Of a stretch of DNA of 64,000 nt, positions 35,301 to 46,461 are shown in pieces. This DNA comes from Verticillium longisporum (taxonomy: Eukaryota; Ascomycota; Sordariomycetes; Glomerellales; Plectosphaerellaceae). The notes under the pieces are model-generated. The model did no database searches. It worked only from the letters and a program-made list of their open reading frames with translations, and was not told where the DNA came from. Every line of letters begins with the position of its first letter. Within the stretch, counting starts at the first letter, position 1. The stretch lies in the NCBI GenBank assembly GCA_019188255.1, contig JAETXT010000002.1, positions 5,766,001 through 5,830,000 on the forward strand, read 5' to 3'. A program made the translations under genes and the position numbers.

Positions 35301-35575
35301 GTTGATCTCAAAACCAGCCGTAAGCTTACTGGCAGTTGTCATGGTGCTTACTTTCGGGGGCTCGGCGTGCGTTGCAAGCTCTAACATGATTGTTGCTCCT
35401 GGTCCCGCCTACCTCAACACGAGATCTGCTGTTTCGATACTGGTGTCCGCTACTTGCCAGGAGCTTCTGCAGCCCTTTTCTGCAGAGAGTATCTTGCCTT
35501 GTGTTTCTTTGGTAGGAGATGATCAAAAATAGTGATGACATTAGTTAGTGGGTGGCCACAACGATATGCCTCTCA
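29391..35575. other. 6.2-kb gene-free stretch beside the AT-rich block
   Basis: Base composition is normal and CA/TG dinucleotides are common, so it is not RIP-treated. Frames up to 225 codons occur (for example minus 30,170-30,847) but lack domains, and they overlap frames on the other strand. A short palindrome TGTACATGTACA lies near 30,601-30,612. I find no tRNA, rRNA or transposon motif. It may be upstream regulatory DNA of the 565-residue protein gene plus ancient, unrecognisable sequence. Confidence 0.5.
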
Positions 35576-36976
35576 TAGCGGGATACGTCGATCGCCGTTC
35601 CTAGAGGTCTAACCCGGTCTTAGAGCGATCCGTAGAGGCGCTCTATCTCTCCTATATATAAGAATATAATTATATATATAGTTATAAATAAAAGAAACGA
35701 TAGAGTTCTCCTTTATATAAGAATATATAGTTCTCTAGCCTTTTAATTTATTCTATAAATTAGATTAAATTATTAAACTAATATTAGTAGATTTCTAATA
35801 CTAATAATTACCGATATAGTAATTACTATATAATTACTATAGCTAGAATATATCGCTCTTATAAGTATATATATTATAGCTTATATTAATAATAACTTAT
35901 ATATATTAAGAGGACTTTACTATTTATATAAACCCTAATTTAGTGCTTTAGCTATATTTATAAGCTCTAAATAGGTAGGGTATTGAGAGGGCTTCATTGC
36001 TTATATAAACCCTAATCTAGTACTTCCGCTATACTTACGAGCTCTGAATAGGTAGGGTATCTAATAAGTCTTATAATAGTTAATTCTTAGTTTATTATCT
36101 ACTTCCCTAACTTACTACTACCTACGTAAGTTAGATATACCTATCTATTCTTAGCGATTACGTAAGCCGTAGTTTATATACTCCTAAGAGTAATAGATCC
36201 TAGATATTCTAGATATTACTATCCTAACTATAGAGTTCCTTAATATTAGTTTAATATTAGCTCTTCTTTTCTTTATAAGTAGAATAGCTATAAGAAACTA
36301 ATATTAAGAGCTATTACAAGGGTTAATAGCTACTTTAATACGCTTATAATTCTCTAGTCTCTAATATATTAGATCTACTCTTCGAGCCTTAAAATAAATA
36401 ACCTAATAATAAGAAATAATAAGAAATAATAAGGAAAAATATAACTTAAACCTATTATTCCTATAAATATCGGGCCTCTAATTCCTAATACTTTAGAGTG
36501 ATAGTATTATCTATAAATAGCTCCTTAAGGAAATAAATTAAATTATAATTGAAATAATAGGAATAAGCCTCTAAATCCTAGAAATAAAGGAAATAAATTA
36601 GAATCTAATAATAAATAATACTCTTATAATTACTAAATATATACTCTTAAGGCCTCTAAGTCCTTAATATATTAATAGAATATAATAGAATAAATACTAG
36701 CTTTTTATAGAATCTATTAGAATAATTCTTAATAAATTAAATTACCTTTTAATAAGAATAATAGGATTAAACTACTTTAATTAAATAAGGTCTATAAAAG
36801 ATCTATATATCCTATTAATAAGTTTTAATAACTCTATTCTATTAACCTTTCTCTCTCCTTATATCGATTTCTTTAATTTTTATAAGTTAGCTTAATATAT
36901 ATAAATAACATTTATATAATTAATAAAAACTTATTTCTATTATTTCCGCTTATTTATTTTCTTTCTTATTCTAGTT

Positions 36977-38105
36977 ATGATAATACCTCTTAAACGTAAG
37001 ACCCCTATATTTAAGCCCCTTAAGGCTAAGAGAGTAGCTAAGTATAAGAATATAGTTAATATTAATTATAAAAGCTATTAATCTAGTATATAGCGTATAT
37101 ATAATAATATTTATAAGGTTCCCTATTTAAGTTACTTTAAGTCTTACCTCGCTAATAAATAAATTAAAATTAGTACTTTAAGCGCTTATTATAACTTAGA
37201 TCTCAAGAGATCTCGTTATTATAAATATACTTTTAAGTATTCTTATAAGCTAATATAAGCTCTCGTAATCTATATTTCCTATATCTATAGCTCTAATAAA
37301 TATTATCTTTAACCTATTAATATATTTAAGCTTATTATAAAGTTTTTAGCTATTTATAATAAAAAGAACTAGGCTATAAGTTCCTATTCCTTTCTATTCC
37401 TTTAATTATCTAATTATATAATTAGCTAGTAATATAATTATAAGATCTAGAGAAATAGTATATTATTATTAAAAGTATATTATAGATTATTAAGGAGGAG
37501 GACGCTAAGGGGGGTAATAATCTTGATAAAAACTTTAATAATCTTAATAAAATTAATTATAAAGTAGCTAAGTAGGCTATAGCTCTATAACTCTAATATA
37601 GTTATAGTTATAGGGACCGATAACCTTAGATCTTAAATACTCGATTAATAGTATTATATTAAGATATCCCTCCCTATTAAGGGGATATAGGGGTTCTCTA
37701 TATATATTATAATCCCTAGTTATATTACTAGGATTTATAAAGGCTAGTTATTATAGTTCCGTAATCACTATACTATGATTACCTAGTAGTGATCATGGTC
37801 CCGTAATTATCGACGGGGATTACCTTCCTATAATCACCGACTTATAGTCACGTAATAGGATCCACCTAGTTGCCTATCCACTATGCCTATAATAGGCTCT
37901 TTAACTATTTCTAATAGGACTCCTTAGAGTAGTTAGACTTAGATTCCAAGATATTGGAAGCTAAGGCCTAATCGCTATATAGTAGATTAGTTACTTTATT
38001 AATTTAATAATTAAGGGGTAGCTATTTTTACTATTTTAGTAATTATAGGGTAATCGTTTTTAAAGAATTATTATTTTTATTAATATTAATTATATTTATA
38101 TTTTA
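36977..38105 (+). pseudogene. Unidentified frame opposite pol, copy A
   Basis: Reading plus from 36,977, the codons run M-I-I-P-L-K-R-K-T-P.. through a Lys-rich start. Stop codons fall where CAA/CAG would have been before RIP. The frame continues (about 280 codons with small indels) to about 38,105, where it meets the end of pol coming from the other strand. The same frame is present in copies B and C. In copy A it is split by the 301-bp insertion at 37,595. I do not recognise the product. Residues are basic at the start, then helical and Gln/Leu/Tyr-rich. It could be an accessory antisense gene of the retrotransposon or a separate passenger. Confidence 0.5.
37595..37895. repeat. 301-bp insertion in copy A, less RIP-mutated
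   Basis: Compared with copies B and C, copy A has 301 extra bases here. They are flanked by what looks like a 5-bp target duplication (ACTCT at 37,590-37,594 and GCTCT at 37,896-37,900; copy B has a single GCTCT). Unlike its surroundings it keeps several CA and TG dinucleotides, for example around 37,770-37,890. It is probably a solo LTR or small non-autonomous element that inserted later. No coding sequence is seen. Confidence 0.65.
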
Positions 38106-40971
38106 ACTATTCTTTTTTTAATATTTAATTTAGCTTTTAATCTTAATTATAACTTTATTAGAGGTTATAAGAGCTTCTAATACTTAGTTTAGAGCTCCTT
38201 TAATTATTATATCTATAGGATTATCCCCTCCCGCGATCTAGCGAATTTCGTTAATTTTATATTCTTTATAGCTTTATTATAATATTATAAGATCTATTAT
38301 TAAGTATTTCTTTATAATTATATTTAATTAAATAAAATATTAATAAAGCGAGAAGCTATTAATATAGATAATTATTTATAGGAATAGTAAATCTAGGTAT
38401 TTATAGATCTTCTAGAATATTTATTTAAGGATATATATTATATTAAAACTATTAATTATATTATAGATTTCGCTAATTAGAATTAAATATAGAATTTATT
38501 TATATTCAATAGATTATTAATAAAGAATATTATTATATATTATAAATATATTCTATTCATTATAAAAACGTTTATTATTAAAGAGGATAATAAATCTAAT
38601 CTAAGAATTAAAGTCCTTATTATTAGCGAAAGAGCTATTAATATATATATATATAATTAAATAATTAATAGATTAAGGTATATATAATTTAAGCTATAAT
38701 CTATATTATCGATTTATTATTATATATATTTATTAAACTATTTAAAATCGTTCTTCCTTAAGTTCTTAGCTTAAGAGGTTAAAGGGAAATCGAAAGCTAT
38801 TTTAGGTTATTAAGTAAAAGCTATATATATATTATAAGCTCTCTAAGCAATAAATTACTATTCTAAATCTAATATCCTTAAAGTTATTTATTTTAATCGA
38901 TTATTTTAACTTTTCTATAGAATCTTAAAATTATTAATTCCGATTTTAATAATATAGCTATTAAAGATACCTTCTAAATTAATATTTAGGATAAAAGTAG
39001 GCTTCGCTTAGAAGCTAGCTCTTAAGAGCTCTATTTACTCCTTTTCTATAAATATAAGCTCTATAAGGTTTAAAGTATTATCGATCTATATCTTAATTAA
39101 TCTAAAGCTCTCTCTAGCTCTAGTTAATAGGAGATATAAATCGTAGCTTATTAGAATTATTATTAAGCGCTCTCTATAATATTATTAATAAGTTATAAAT
39201 TAATAGAGGCTTAATTCTATAATTCTATAGAATAGCTTAATAATATAGAAAATAATATTATTAAAGTATCTATATTATAGCTCTTTAAGGATATATAGTA
39301 GAATATTATATAATAGATCTATAACGCTCTAAGTATAAGCTTAATTAATATCCTAGAATATTAACTATTAATTATATTCTTATAATATTAATATAATTAT
39401 TAAGATTAATTATTAATTATATTATATAATTATAAGCGATTATATTAATAGAGTCGTCTTCTCTTAATCGCTATACCCCTAGATTATTAATCTTAACTTC
39501 TTATATAAGGCTTAAGGGAGGCCTTTTACCTCTCTTATAAGCTAATATCTAAAGATCCTAATATTAAGGAATATAGATTTATTAATTAATATAATTATTC
39601 TTATTATTAAGAGTAAGTTAATCTCCTCTTAATTAGATTATTTAAATAGCTTCCTAAAGGTTATTATATTACTTTTATTATATAATTTAATAGCTAAATT
39701 ATAACTTTATTATTCCCTTTTTATAATAAATTAATATTCGATCTATAAACCCTTAATTATATTATTCTCATAATCTATAGAAACTATTTATAATAAATTC
39801 TAAATATATATTATTATTAACTTCCTAAATCTTCTATATTAATATAGCTAAATTAGCTCTAAATATTTAAATAATTCTAGGGTCTTTAATATAAATACTT
39901 TTAAAGTTTAGATTATAATTTTCTCCCTAGTTTCCTAATCTAGTAATCTATTATATAGCTTAATATATATTCCTCTAAACTCTATTAAGCTATTTATTAT
40001 ATTAATTATAATTATTATATTAATAATCGATATAATTTTATAAAATCTAATCTATTTCTTTTATTCTTAGAATATAAGAATACTATTTCCTAGCTCTAAT
40101 AATCTTAATAATAACTATTTTATATCTAATCTATTATATATATTTAATATATTATTAACTTTCTATTTAGTAATTATTTATTATAATTCTATTATTACTT
40201 TATTAATAGCTTTAATATATTATATTTAAATTATTATAAATATTAAATTAATAGTTATCCTAAGTATAACCCTAAATATAAATAGTATTAGTATTAGACG
40301 GTTAAGCTTAATAATATCGTTTATTACCTTAATTATTCCCTAGAATAGCGATTCTAAGCTTATATTATAAGATTTAGCTTTTAAGATCTTATATACTCTA
40401 TATATTAGCTTATAATAGCTCTTAACTTTATTTATTAATTAATAGGCCTCTATAGGGATTTAATAATATATTATACTTAAGAGGCGTACCTCTACCCTAA
40501 ATTCTATAAAGGCGAAGTTAATTCTAGTATTAATAGTTATAATATCTAGAGGGCTTAGGTATATATCTAATTAATACTTCTTAAATACTTCTTATATTAT
40601 ATAAGCTATAAAATCAAGAATAAAAGTTATAGATTAGAATCTAGGATTTATATCGATTATATAAAGAATAGGCTTTCTATCTAAATATATAATATCGATT
40701 AAAACCTTATAATTAAAGTCGATATTTAATTTTAGAGCGAACTTAAAATATTATAGAGATTTCCCTTTAATTTAATAATAATAATAGAAATAGTTTATTA
40801 GCTCTAAAGCATTCTAGTCTATATTATAATCTATTCTTTAGAGTAAATACTATAATTTCTTAATTAATAGATAGCTAAAATACTTATAAATATAATAGAG
40901 CTCTATTTCTATTAGAAATATTACTCTATCGCTCTCTATTCCTATTATATATATAATCCTTAAATTAATAT
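38090..40971 (-). pseudogene. Retrotransposon pol relic (INT-RT-RNase H), copy A
   Basis: On the minus strand, with RIP stops read as Gln/Trp, three parts can be recognised in order. The integrase C-terminal part lies around 40,550-39,900 (..VPTLLVF.AIPRIS..). The reverse transcriptase start lies near 39,560-39,450, recognisable as IF..R.I.E.K...KALYKK.RL. followed by Q.PTI. The RNase H lies near 38,645-38,200, beginning (F/V)I..SF.NNKD and ending in GGDNP.D.I.KGAL. This INT-RT-RH order is that of Ty1/copia-type elements of a fungal lineage. Stops sit almost only at former CAA, CAG or TGG codons. Confidence 0.85.
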
Positions 40972-41692
40972 TATAGGAATTATAAGGGTTAGAGTCTTAT
41001 AATTACTCTAGTAGCTTAAATAAAAGCTAAACTATAATAATATATATATTATAAAATAGAGAAAGACTATAGCTATAGAATAATATAATTTTTATAATAT
41101 TCTATAAAGCTATTCTATAATAATAAGCATTTAAGTTCTCTTATACCCTATTAGCTAGAGCTTTAAATCTAACTCTACTTCCCCTATAGGTCTAGAGGTA
41201 GTCTAAGCGCCTTATCTATATATAGCTATTAAGGGTTAGTCTATTATATATAGAGGGTACCCCCTGGACCTATTTTTTAGGTTTTTAGATCTTAATAATA
41301 ATCTAATTCTAATTATATTTATAAGTCCCCTTTATATAGTAATTCCTATCTAATTTATATATTCTTAACTATTATAAACGGATACCTCCTAAGATACGCC
41401 TTACTTATATTAGGATTAATCTAAGTATTTTACTTAATTAATTATAACCTTCTTCTTAATTACCCTCTACCTACCTACCTCTAATATAAATGAAAAATAA
41501 ACTATTTTATAGCTCTCGTTAAGGGCTATAAGAATCTTTAATCTATTTCTCGACTAGACGTCTCCTTCTAGAGATATAACTACTTTTATCTCTCCCTTCC
41601 TCTTATCTATTATTATCCCTTTACTCTATAACTAAGCTATACCCTTAGTTATTGCCTAATACCTTCTATATCGATTACGATATATATTAATA
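40972..41692. repeat. Solo-LTR-like insertion (721 bp) in copy A
   Basis: Absent from the same place in copies B (about 51,670) and C (about 63,000). It is flanked by a 5-bp direct repeat AATAT (40,967-40,971 and 41,693-41,697). It starts TATAGGA and ends ATTAATA, the RIP forms of a TG..CA-bounded LTR. A second copy lies at 44,930-45,649. Confidence 0.8.
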
Positions 41693-42793
41693 AATATAGG
41701 TTTTTATATCTAAGAAGAACTAAGGATAGCCCTATTTATAGAATATAAGTATATATTCTTAGAGCTCCTTAATATACTTTATTAGCTTATTATATATATT
41801 ATCTAAATAGATTTTAAGATTATCTATATCCTTAATATAAAATAAGAATAGAGTATCTATTAAGATAATATAGAATATAATTCTCTTAATTAGTATTAGA
41901 ATAATAATATCCTCTATAATAGATATTATATTTCCTATTCTAAGTCTTACTCTAGCCCCTATTCCCTATTTATTAATTATTAGGCCTAGAACTAGGGCTA
42001 TTAAGGCCCTAATCTATAAAGTTCCTATTTAGAAACTAATATTATACCTATATTAAGGATAATATTATATTATATAGAAATATTATTAATCTAATATTAA
42101 CTAAATAATTACTCTATTAGAGCTATCCTTTTAATCTCTTAATTATTCCCTCTAATTCTATATTAGAATAACTTATTTATTAGGAAGTATACTATATAAT
42201 TATTTATTAATTCGCTTTTAGGATTAGACCTATATAAATCCTCTATTCTTAGCCTTTCTAAATCTTTAGAATCTAAGCTCTTAATAAGCTCTATAGCTAT
42301 TAAGAATTAATAATATCCTTTTTATTAATCTTTATATATTTCTTATATATATTTCTATTACTCCTTTAAATATTATTATTCTTTAAAAGAATATTTTATT
42401 AATTTATAATTTAATTTTAAATATATTTAATATTTAAAAATCCTAGAAGTTTATCTATTATTAATTATATAAAATAATTATATTCTATAATCTCCTTTTC
42501 TATTAATTTAGTAATAATTATTTCCGCCTTTATAATACCTATTAATATAAAAATACTTAAACGTTTTAATATTCTCCTCTATTTTTAATATATTCTTAAA
42601 CTAAATAGATAATATATTAAAAGATCGCTCTAGCTTTATTAATATAATCTTTAGCTCTAGGATACTTTAAATTACTTTTAGAATATTTATATAGAAATAG
42701 GCCTCTTCTTAGAATATTAAGCTAAATATTCTTTAATATTATTAAAGACTATTTAAAAGGATCTAAAGAACTTCTATTTATAGCTTTCCTATA

Positions 42794-42839
42794 ACGTAAT
42801 CCACAAGCGAGTGGTTCACCCAAGCGAGTGGTTCACTTC
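42794..42839 (+). repeat. Left terminal inverted repeat, copy 1
   Basis: It contains the 15-base word AAGCGAGTGGTTCAC twice in tandem, at 42,805 and 42,822, so the terminus is itself a direct repeat. This probably provides paired transposase-binding sites. The right end carries the same word and a variant with ATGCGAGTGG. Confidence 0.92.
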
Positions 42840-42891
42840 GCCCGGGCCCACGACCTACACCTGAATTCTACAGATTCCACCTCCGCCCGCG

Positions 42892-44545
42892 ATGGAGACT
42901 CTTTCAAAAGAAGGTCAATTATTCCTTGCTATCCAAGCTATGGACAATGACCCGAACCTAAGCGCCCGGAGTGCTGCGAGGATCTACACCGTCCCCTTAA
43001 CGACGCTCCTCCGACGCCAGAAGGGCAAACCCTCCCGACGCGAAAGCCCGCCCAATTCTGCCAAATTAACAGTACTAGAAGAGAAAACTATTGTCGAATA
43101 TATCCTTGACCTAGATGCGCGATCTTACCCTCCCCGGTTGGGTGAGGTCGGAGATATGGCGAATCGCCTGCTTGCCGACCGTGACGCGCCACGCGTCGGG
43201 AAGAACTGGGCCGCAAACTTCGTCAAACGGCAACCAGAGCTCCGGACGCGTTTCTTTCGCAAGTACGACTACAAGAGGGCCCAATGCGAAGATCCGGACG
43301 CGATAAACGCGTGGTTCCGCCTCGTGCATAACATGATCGCCAAGTACGGCATCCAAGAGGCTGACATGTACAACTTTGACGAGACCGGCTTCCAGATGGG
43401 CGTTATCGCCAACGGAATGGTCGTGACCAGTTCGGAAAGACGGTCCAATGTGAAGATGAGGCAGCCAGGCAACCGGGAATGGGTTACGGTGATCCAGGGC
43501 GTTGGCGCGTTGGGTTTCTCCGTCCCGCCGTTCATCGTGGTTTCGGGCAAGTACCACCTCTCGAGCTGGTACCAGGACGACGCGATTTCTCGCGACTGGA
43601 GAATCGCAACATCTCCAAACGGCTGGACGACGAATGATATTGGTCTGGAATGGATTCGGCATTTTGACAGGCATACAAAGTCCCGTACTTCGGGCGGTTA
43701 TCGCCTACTGATCCTGGATGGCCACGAAAGTCACCACTCGGTCGACTTCGAACTCTACTGCAAGGAGAACAACATCATCACACTCTGTATGCCTCCTCAT
43801 TCGTCACATCTACTCCAGCCTCTCGATGTTGGGTGTTTTGGCCCACTAAAGAAAGCATACGGTCGGCAAATCGAGGATAGGATGAGGGCGGGTACAACGC
43901 ACATCAGCAAAGAGGACTTCTTCCCGGCGTTTTCGGCTGCATTTCAGCAAGCAATGACAGAAAAAACATCCAGGGAGGCTTTCGAGGAGCGGGGCTTGTC
44001 CCCCATAACCCGGAAACAGTCCTGTCAAAGCTGGATGTGAGGTTGAGGACGACGACGCCTCCGGGGACGTCCCACGGGGAGCGTGATTCTTGGGTCTCTA
44101 AGACGCCCACTAACCTGCTCGAGGCAGGTTCCCAGACTGACTTCATCAAAGGGCGAATCTCACGCCACCAGGGAAGCTCCCCAACGTCAATTTTAGATGC
44201 TGTTGACTATCTTGCGAAGGGGACGCGGGGTGTTATGCACCAGATCGCTCTTTTGAAGTCAGAGGTTATGATCCTTCGAGAGGAAAATGCTACACTAAGC
44301 CGACGCCGGAGGGCCAAAAGCTACGTCTCCGGGAAGGAGGAAGCATGGCTGTAGGCGAGGGACAGGACAAGATTGCTCAGAAGGAAGTAGATATCCAGAT
44401 AAAAGAGGAAACGCTGCAGAACCCGGGTCCCGCGTCGTGGTCCCAGCCGAAGAAACGATGCTGTAGCGTATGCGGGAAGACCGGCCACAACGCGAGAACT
44501 TGTCAGGTAGCTATCTCATCGTCTGCAAAAGACGAGGAGGAGTGA
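42892..44545 (+). pseudogene. pogo/Fot1-type transposase, two frame breaks
   Basis: The first frame (42,892-44,040) encodes 382 residues: an HTH_psq-like DNA-binding domain (about 8-42), a CENP-B/Tc5-like HTH (about 58-130) and a DDE_1 catalytic domain. Its acidic triad is Asp163 (YNFDETGF), Asp276 (LLILDGHESH) and Asp312 (LLQPLDVG), a DD35D spacing. At the A6 run 43,961-43,966 the frame is lost. Moving to the -1 frame there gives the expected family sequence (KNIQGGFRGAGLVPHNPE). A second break at the A4 run 44,316-44,319 is specific to this copy. The C-terminal frame ends with a CCHC zinc knuckle (CSVCGKTGHNARTC). Without breaks the protein would be about 551 residues, the usual length. A real frameshifting mechanism or homopolymer read errors are alternatives to mutation. 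Confidence 0.9.
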
Positions 44546-44606
44546 TTTTAATTGATTTACGGCGTTTGGGTTGAGGTTTTCCTCGGAATGTTTGTCGGGT
44601 CGGGGT

Positions 44607-44652
44607 GAAGTGAACCACTCGCATGGGTGAACCACTCGCTTGTGGATTACGT
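44607..44652 (-). repeat. Right terminal inverted repeat, copy 1
   Basis: Reverse complement of the left end except for one base (ATGCGAGTGG instead of AAGCGAGTGG in the inner word). Similarity continues weakly for about ten bases inward. Confidence 0.92.
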
Positions 44653-44929
44653 TATATAAATAGGGAGTCTAAATACTATACCTATAGACTATAAGTAGCC
44701 TGAATATAGTAAAGTACTTGAAATTAAGTATTAAATAGGTTTTTTATCTTCGGATTTTCCTATAATAATATAATATATAGTTTTTATTTATTTTCTATAT
44801 TATAGGGTTTTAATTTTTTCCCTATATATAATAATATTAAGCAGTTTTATTTTTTTTATCCTCTATATATACTATAAGCTATAAGCTACTATATCTATAT
44901 ACCTATATATATACTACCTTATAGGGGGG

Positions 44930-45649
44930 TATAGGAGTTATAAGGACTAGAGTCTTATAATTACTCTAAAAGCTTAAATAAAAGCTAAACTATAATAATA
45001 TATATATTATAAAATAGAGAAAAATCGTATTTATAGAATAATATAATTTCTATAATATTCTATAGAGCTTTTCTATAATAATAAGTATTTAAGTTCTCTT
45101 ATACCCTATTAGCTAGAGCTTAAAATCCGACTCTATTTCCCCTATAGGTCTAGAGGTAGTCTAAGCGCTTTATCTACGTATAGCTATTAAGGGTTAGTCT
45201 ATTATATATAGAGGGTACCCCCTAGACCTATTATTTTAAGTTTTTAGATCTTAATAATTATCTAATTCTAATTATACTTATAAGTCCCCCTTATAATAAT
45301 TCTTATCTAATTTATATATTCTTAATTATTATAAATAGATACTTTCTAAGATATATTTTACTCCTATTAAGATTAATTTAAGTATTTCTCTTAATTAATT
45401 ATAACCTTCTTTAAATTACCCTTCTACTTATTTATTTTCGATCCGAACGAAAAATATACTATTTTATATCTCTCGTTAAGGGCTATAAGAATCTTTAATC
45501 TATTCCTTAATCCGATATCTCCTTCTTAAGATATAACTACTTTTATCTCTCTCTTCCTCTTATCTATTATTATCTCTTTATTCTATAACTAAATAATACC
45601 GTTAGTCGTTGCCTAATACCTCCTATATCGATTACGATATATACTAATA
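44930..45649. repeat. Second copy of the 720-bp LTR-like repeat
   Basis: Same sequence and orientation as 40,972-41,692 with RIP-type differences. It starts TATAGGAG and ends ACTAATA. The five bases on each side do not match each other, so it is not a simple solo LTR with target duplication. It may be one end of a longer, rearranged element. The 277 bases to its left (44,653-44,929) are AT-rich and unrecognised. Confidence 0.75.
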
Positions 45650-46461
45650 ATTTCTATTATTAATAGGATTTAGAAGCCTATTCTTATTATCTAAATTATA
45701 ATTTAATTTATTTCCTTTAAGAGCTATTTATAAATAATTCGATTATTCTAAGGTACTAAGAACTAGAGGCTAATATTTATAGGAATAGTAGGTTTTAGGT
45801 ATATTTTCCTTACTCTATCTATTCTTTACTATTATTAAATTATTTATTTTAAGGATAGAAGAATAGATCTAATATACTAGAGACTTAAGATTATAAGCGT
45901 ATTAGAGTAATTATTAACCCTAATAATAGCTCCTAATATTAATTCTTATAGCTATTGTATCTATAAAGAAAAAAGAGCTAATATTAAACTAATATTAAGG
46001 GTCTCCCTAGGGTAGTAATTAGGATAGTAATATCTAGAATTCATAGCTCCTAGGAGTACATAAATTATAGCTTACGTAATTAGTAAATTAGATAGGTATA
46101 TCTAATTTATATAGATTACGGTAATTTAGAGATAGCATTAATTAATTAACTATTAACTATTATAAGCCTTATATTATATACCCTATATTAAACTAATATT
46201 AAGGAACTCTATAGTTAGGATAGTAATATCTAGGATATCTAGGATCTATTGCTCTTAGGAGTATATAAACTATAGCTTATACAATCGCTAAGAGTAGATA
46301 GGTATATCTAACTTATATAGATAGTAATAACTTAAGGAAGTAGATAATAAACTAAGAATTAACTATTATAAGACTTATTAGATACTTTACCTATTTAGAG
46401 CTCGTAAATATAGCGGAAATACTAGATTAGGGTTTATATAAATAATAAAGCCTTCTTAATA
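45650..46461 (-). repeat. Inverted LTR-like fragment of the A/B/C element
   Basis: Reverse-complement match to the start of copy A (about 35,904-36,590). For example GTAGATAATAAACTAAG.. near 46,340 mirrors the segment near 36,090, and the end CTTAATA mirrors TATTAAG at 35,904. It contains an internal tandem duplication of about 185 bp, with repeated AGGATAGTAATATCTAG near 46,020 and 46,215. Confidence 0.8.

Larger units (their letters stand above)
35904..42793 (-). mobile_element. Retrotransposon copy A, RIP-ruined, pol on minus strand
   Basis: First of three direct copies of one element. It begins with TATTAAGAGGAC (RIP form of an LTR-like TGTTAAGAG) and an LTR-like region with a tandem duplication of about 88 bp (35,906-36,080). 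Going right it holds an opposite-strand frame, the minus-strand pol relic and a gag-like part. The pogo-type element interrupts it at TA 42,792-42,793. Two later insertions, at 37,595 and 40,972, are absent from copies B and C. Copy B has an uninterrupted version of the 42,793 site at about 52,762. Confidence 0.9.
42794..44652 (+). mobile_element. pogo/Fot1-type DNA transposon, copy 1
   Basis: This 1,859-bp element is bounded by inverted repeats of about 46 bp (42,794-42,839 and 44,607-44,652, one mismatch). TA dinucleotides lie at both edges (42,792-42,793 and 44,653-44,654), the target duplication of Tc1/mariner-superfamily elements. Composition is about half G+C with normal CA/TG content, in sharp contrast to the AT-rich DNA on both sides. 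Copy 2 lies inverted at 53,847-55,706 and differs only by a visible one-base indel. The left flank matches the gag side of the retrotransposon; the right flank does not match the expected continuation. Confidence 0.97.

Noticed and set aside
43111..43674. 187-codon frame opposite the pogo-type transposase (also at 54,826-55,389)
   Set aside because: Antisense shadow of the DDE domain with no resemblance to a known protein.
43955..43970. Classical -1 programmed ribosomal frameshift at AAAAAAC in the transposase
   Set aside because: The heptamer is in the wrong phase relative to the first frame (codons GAA-AAA-ACA), so the canonical mechanism does not apply; kept only as possible slippage.
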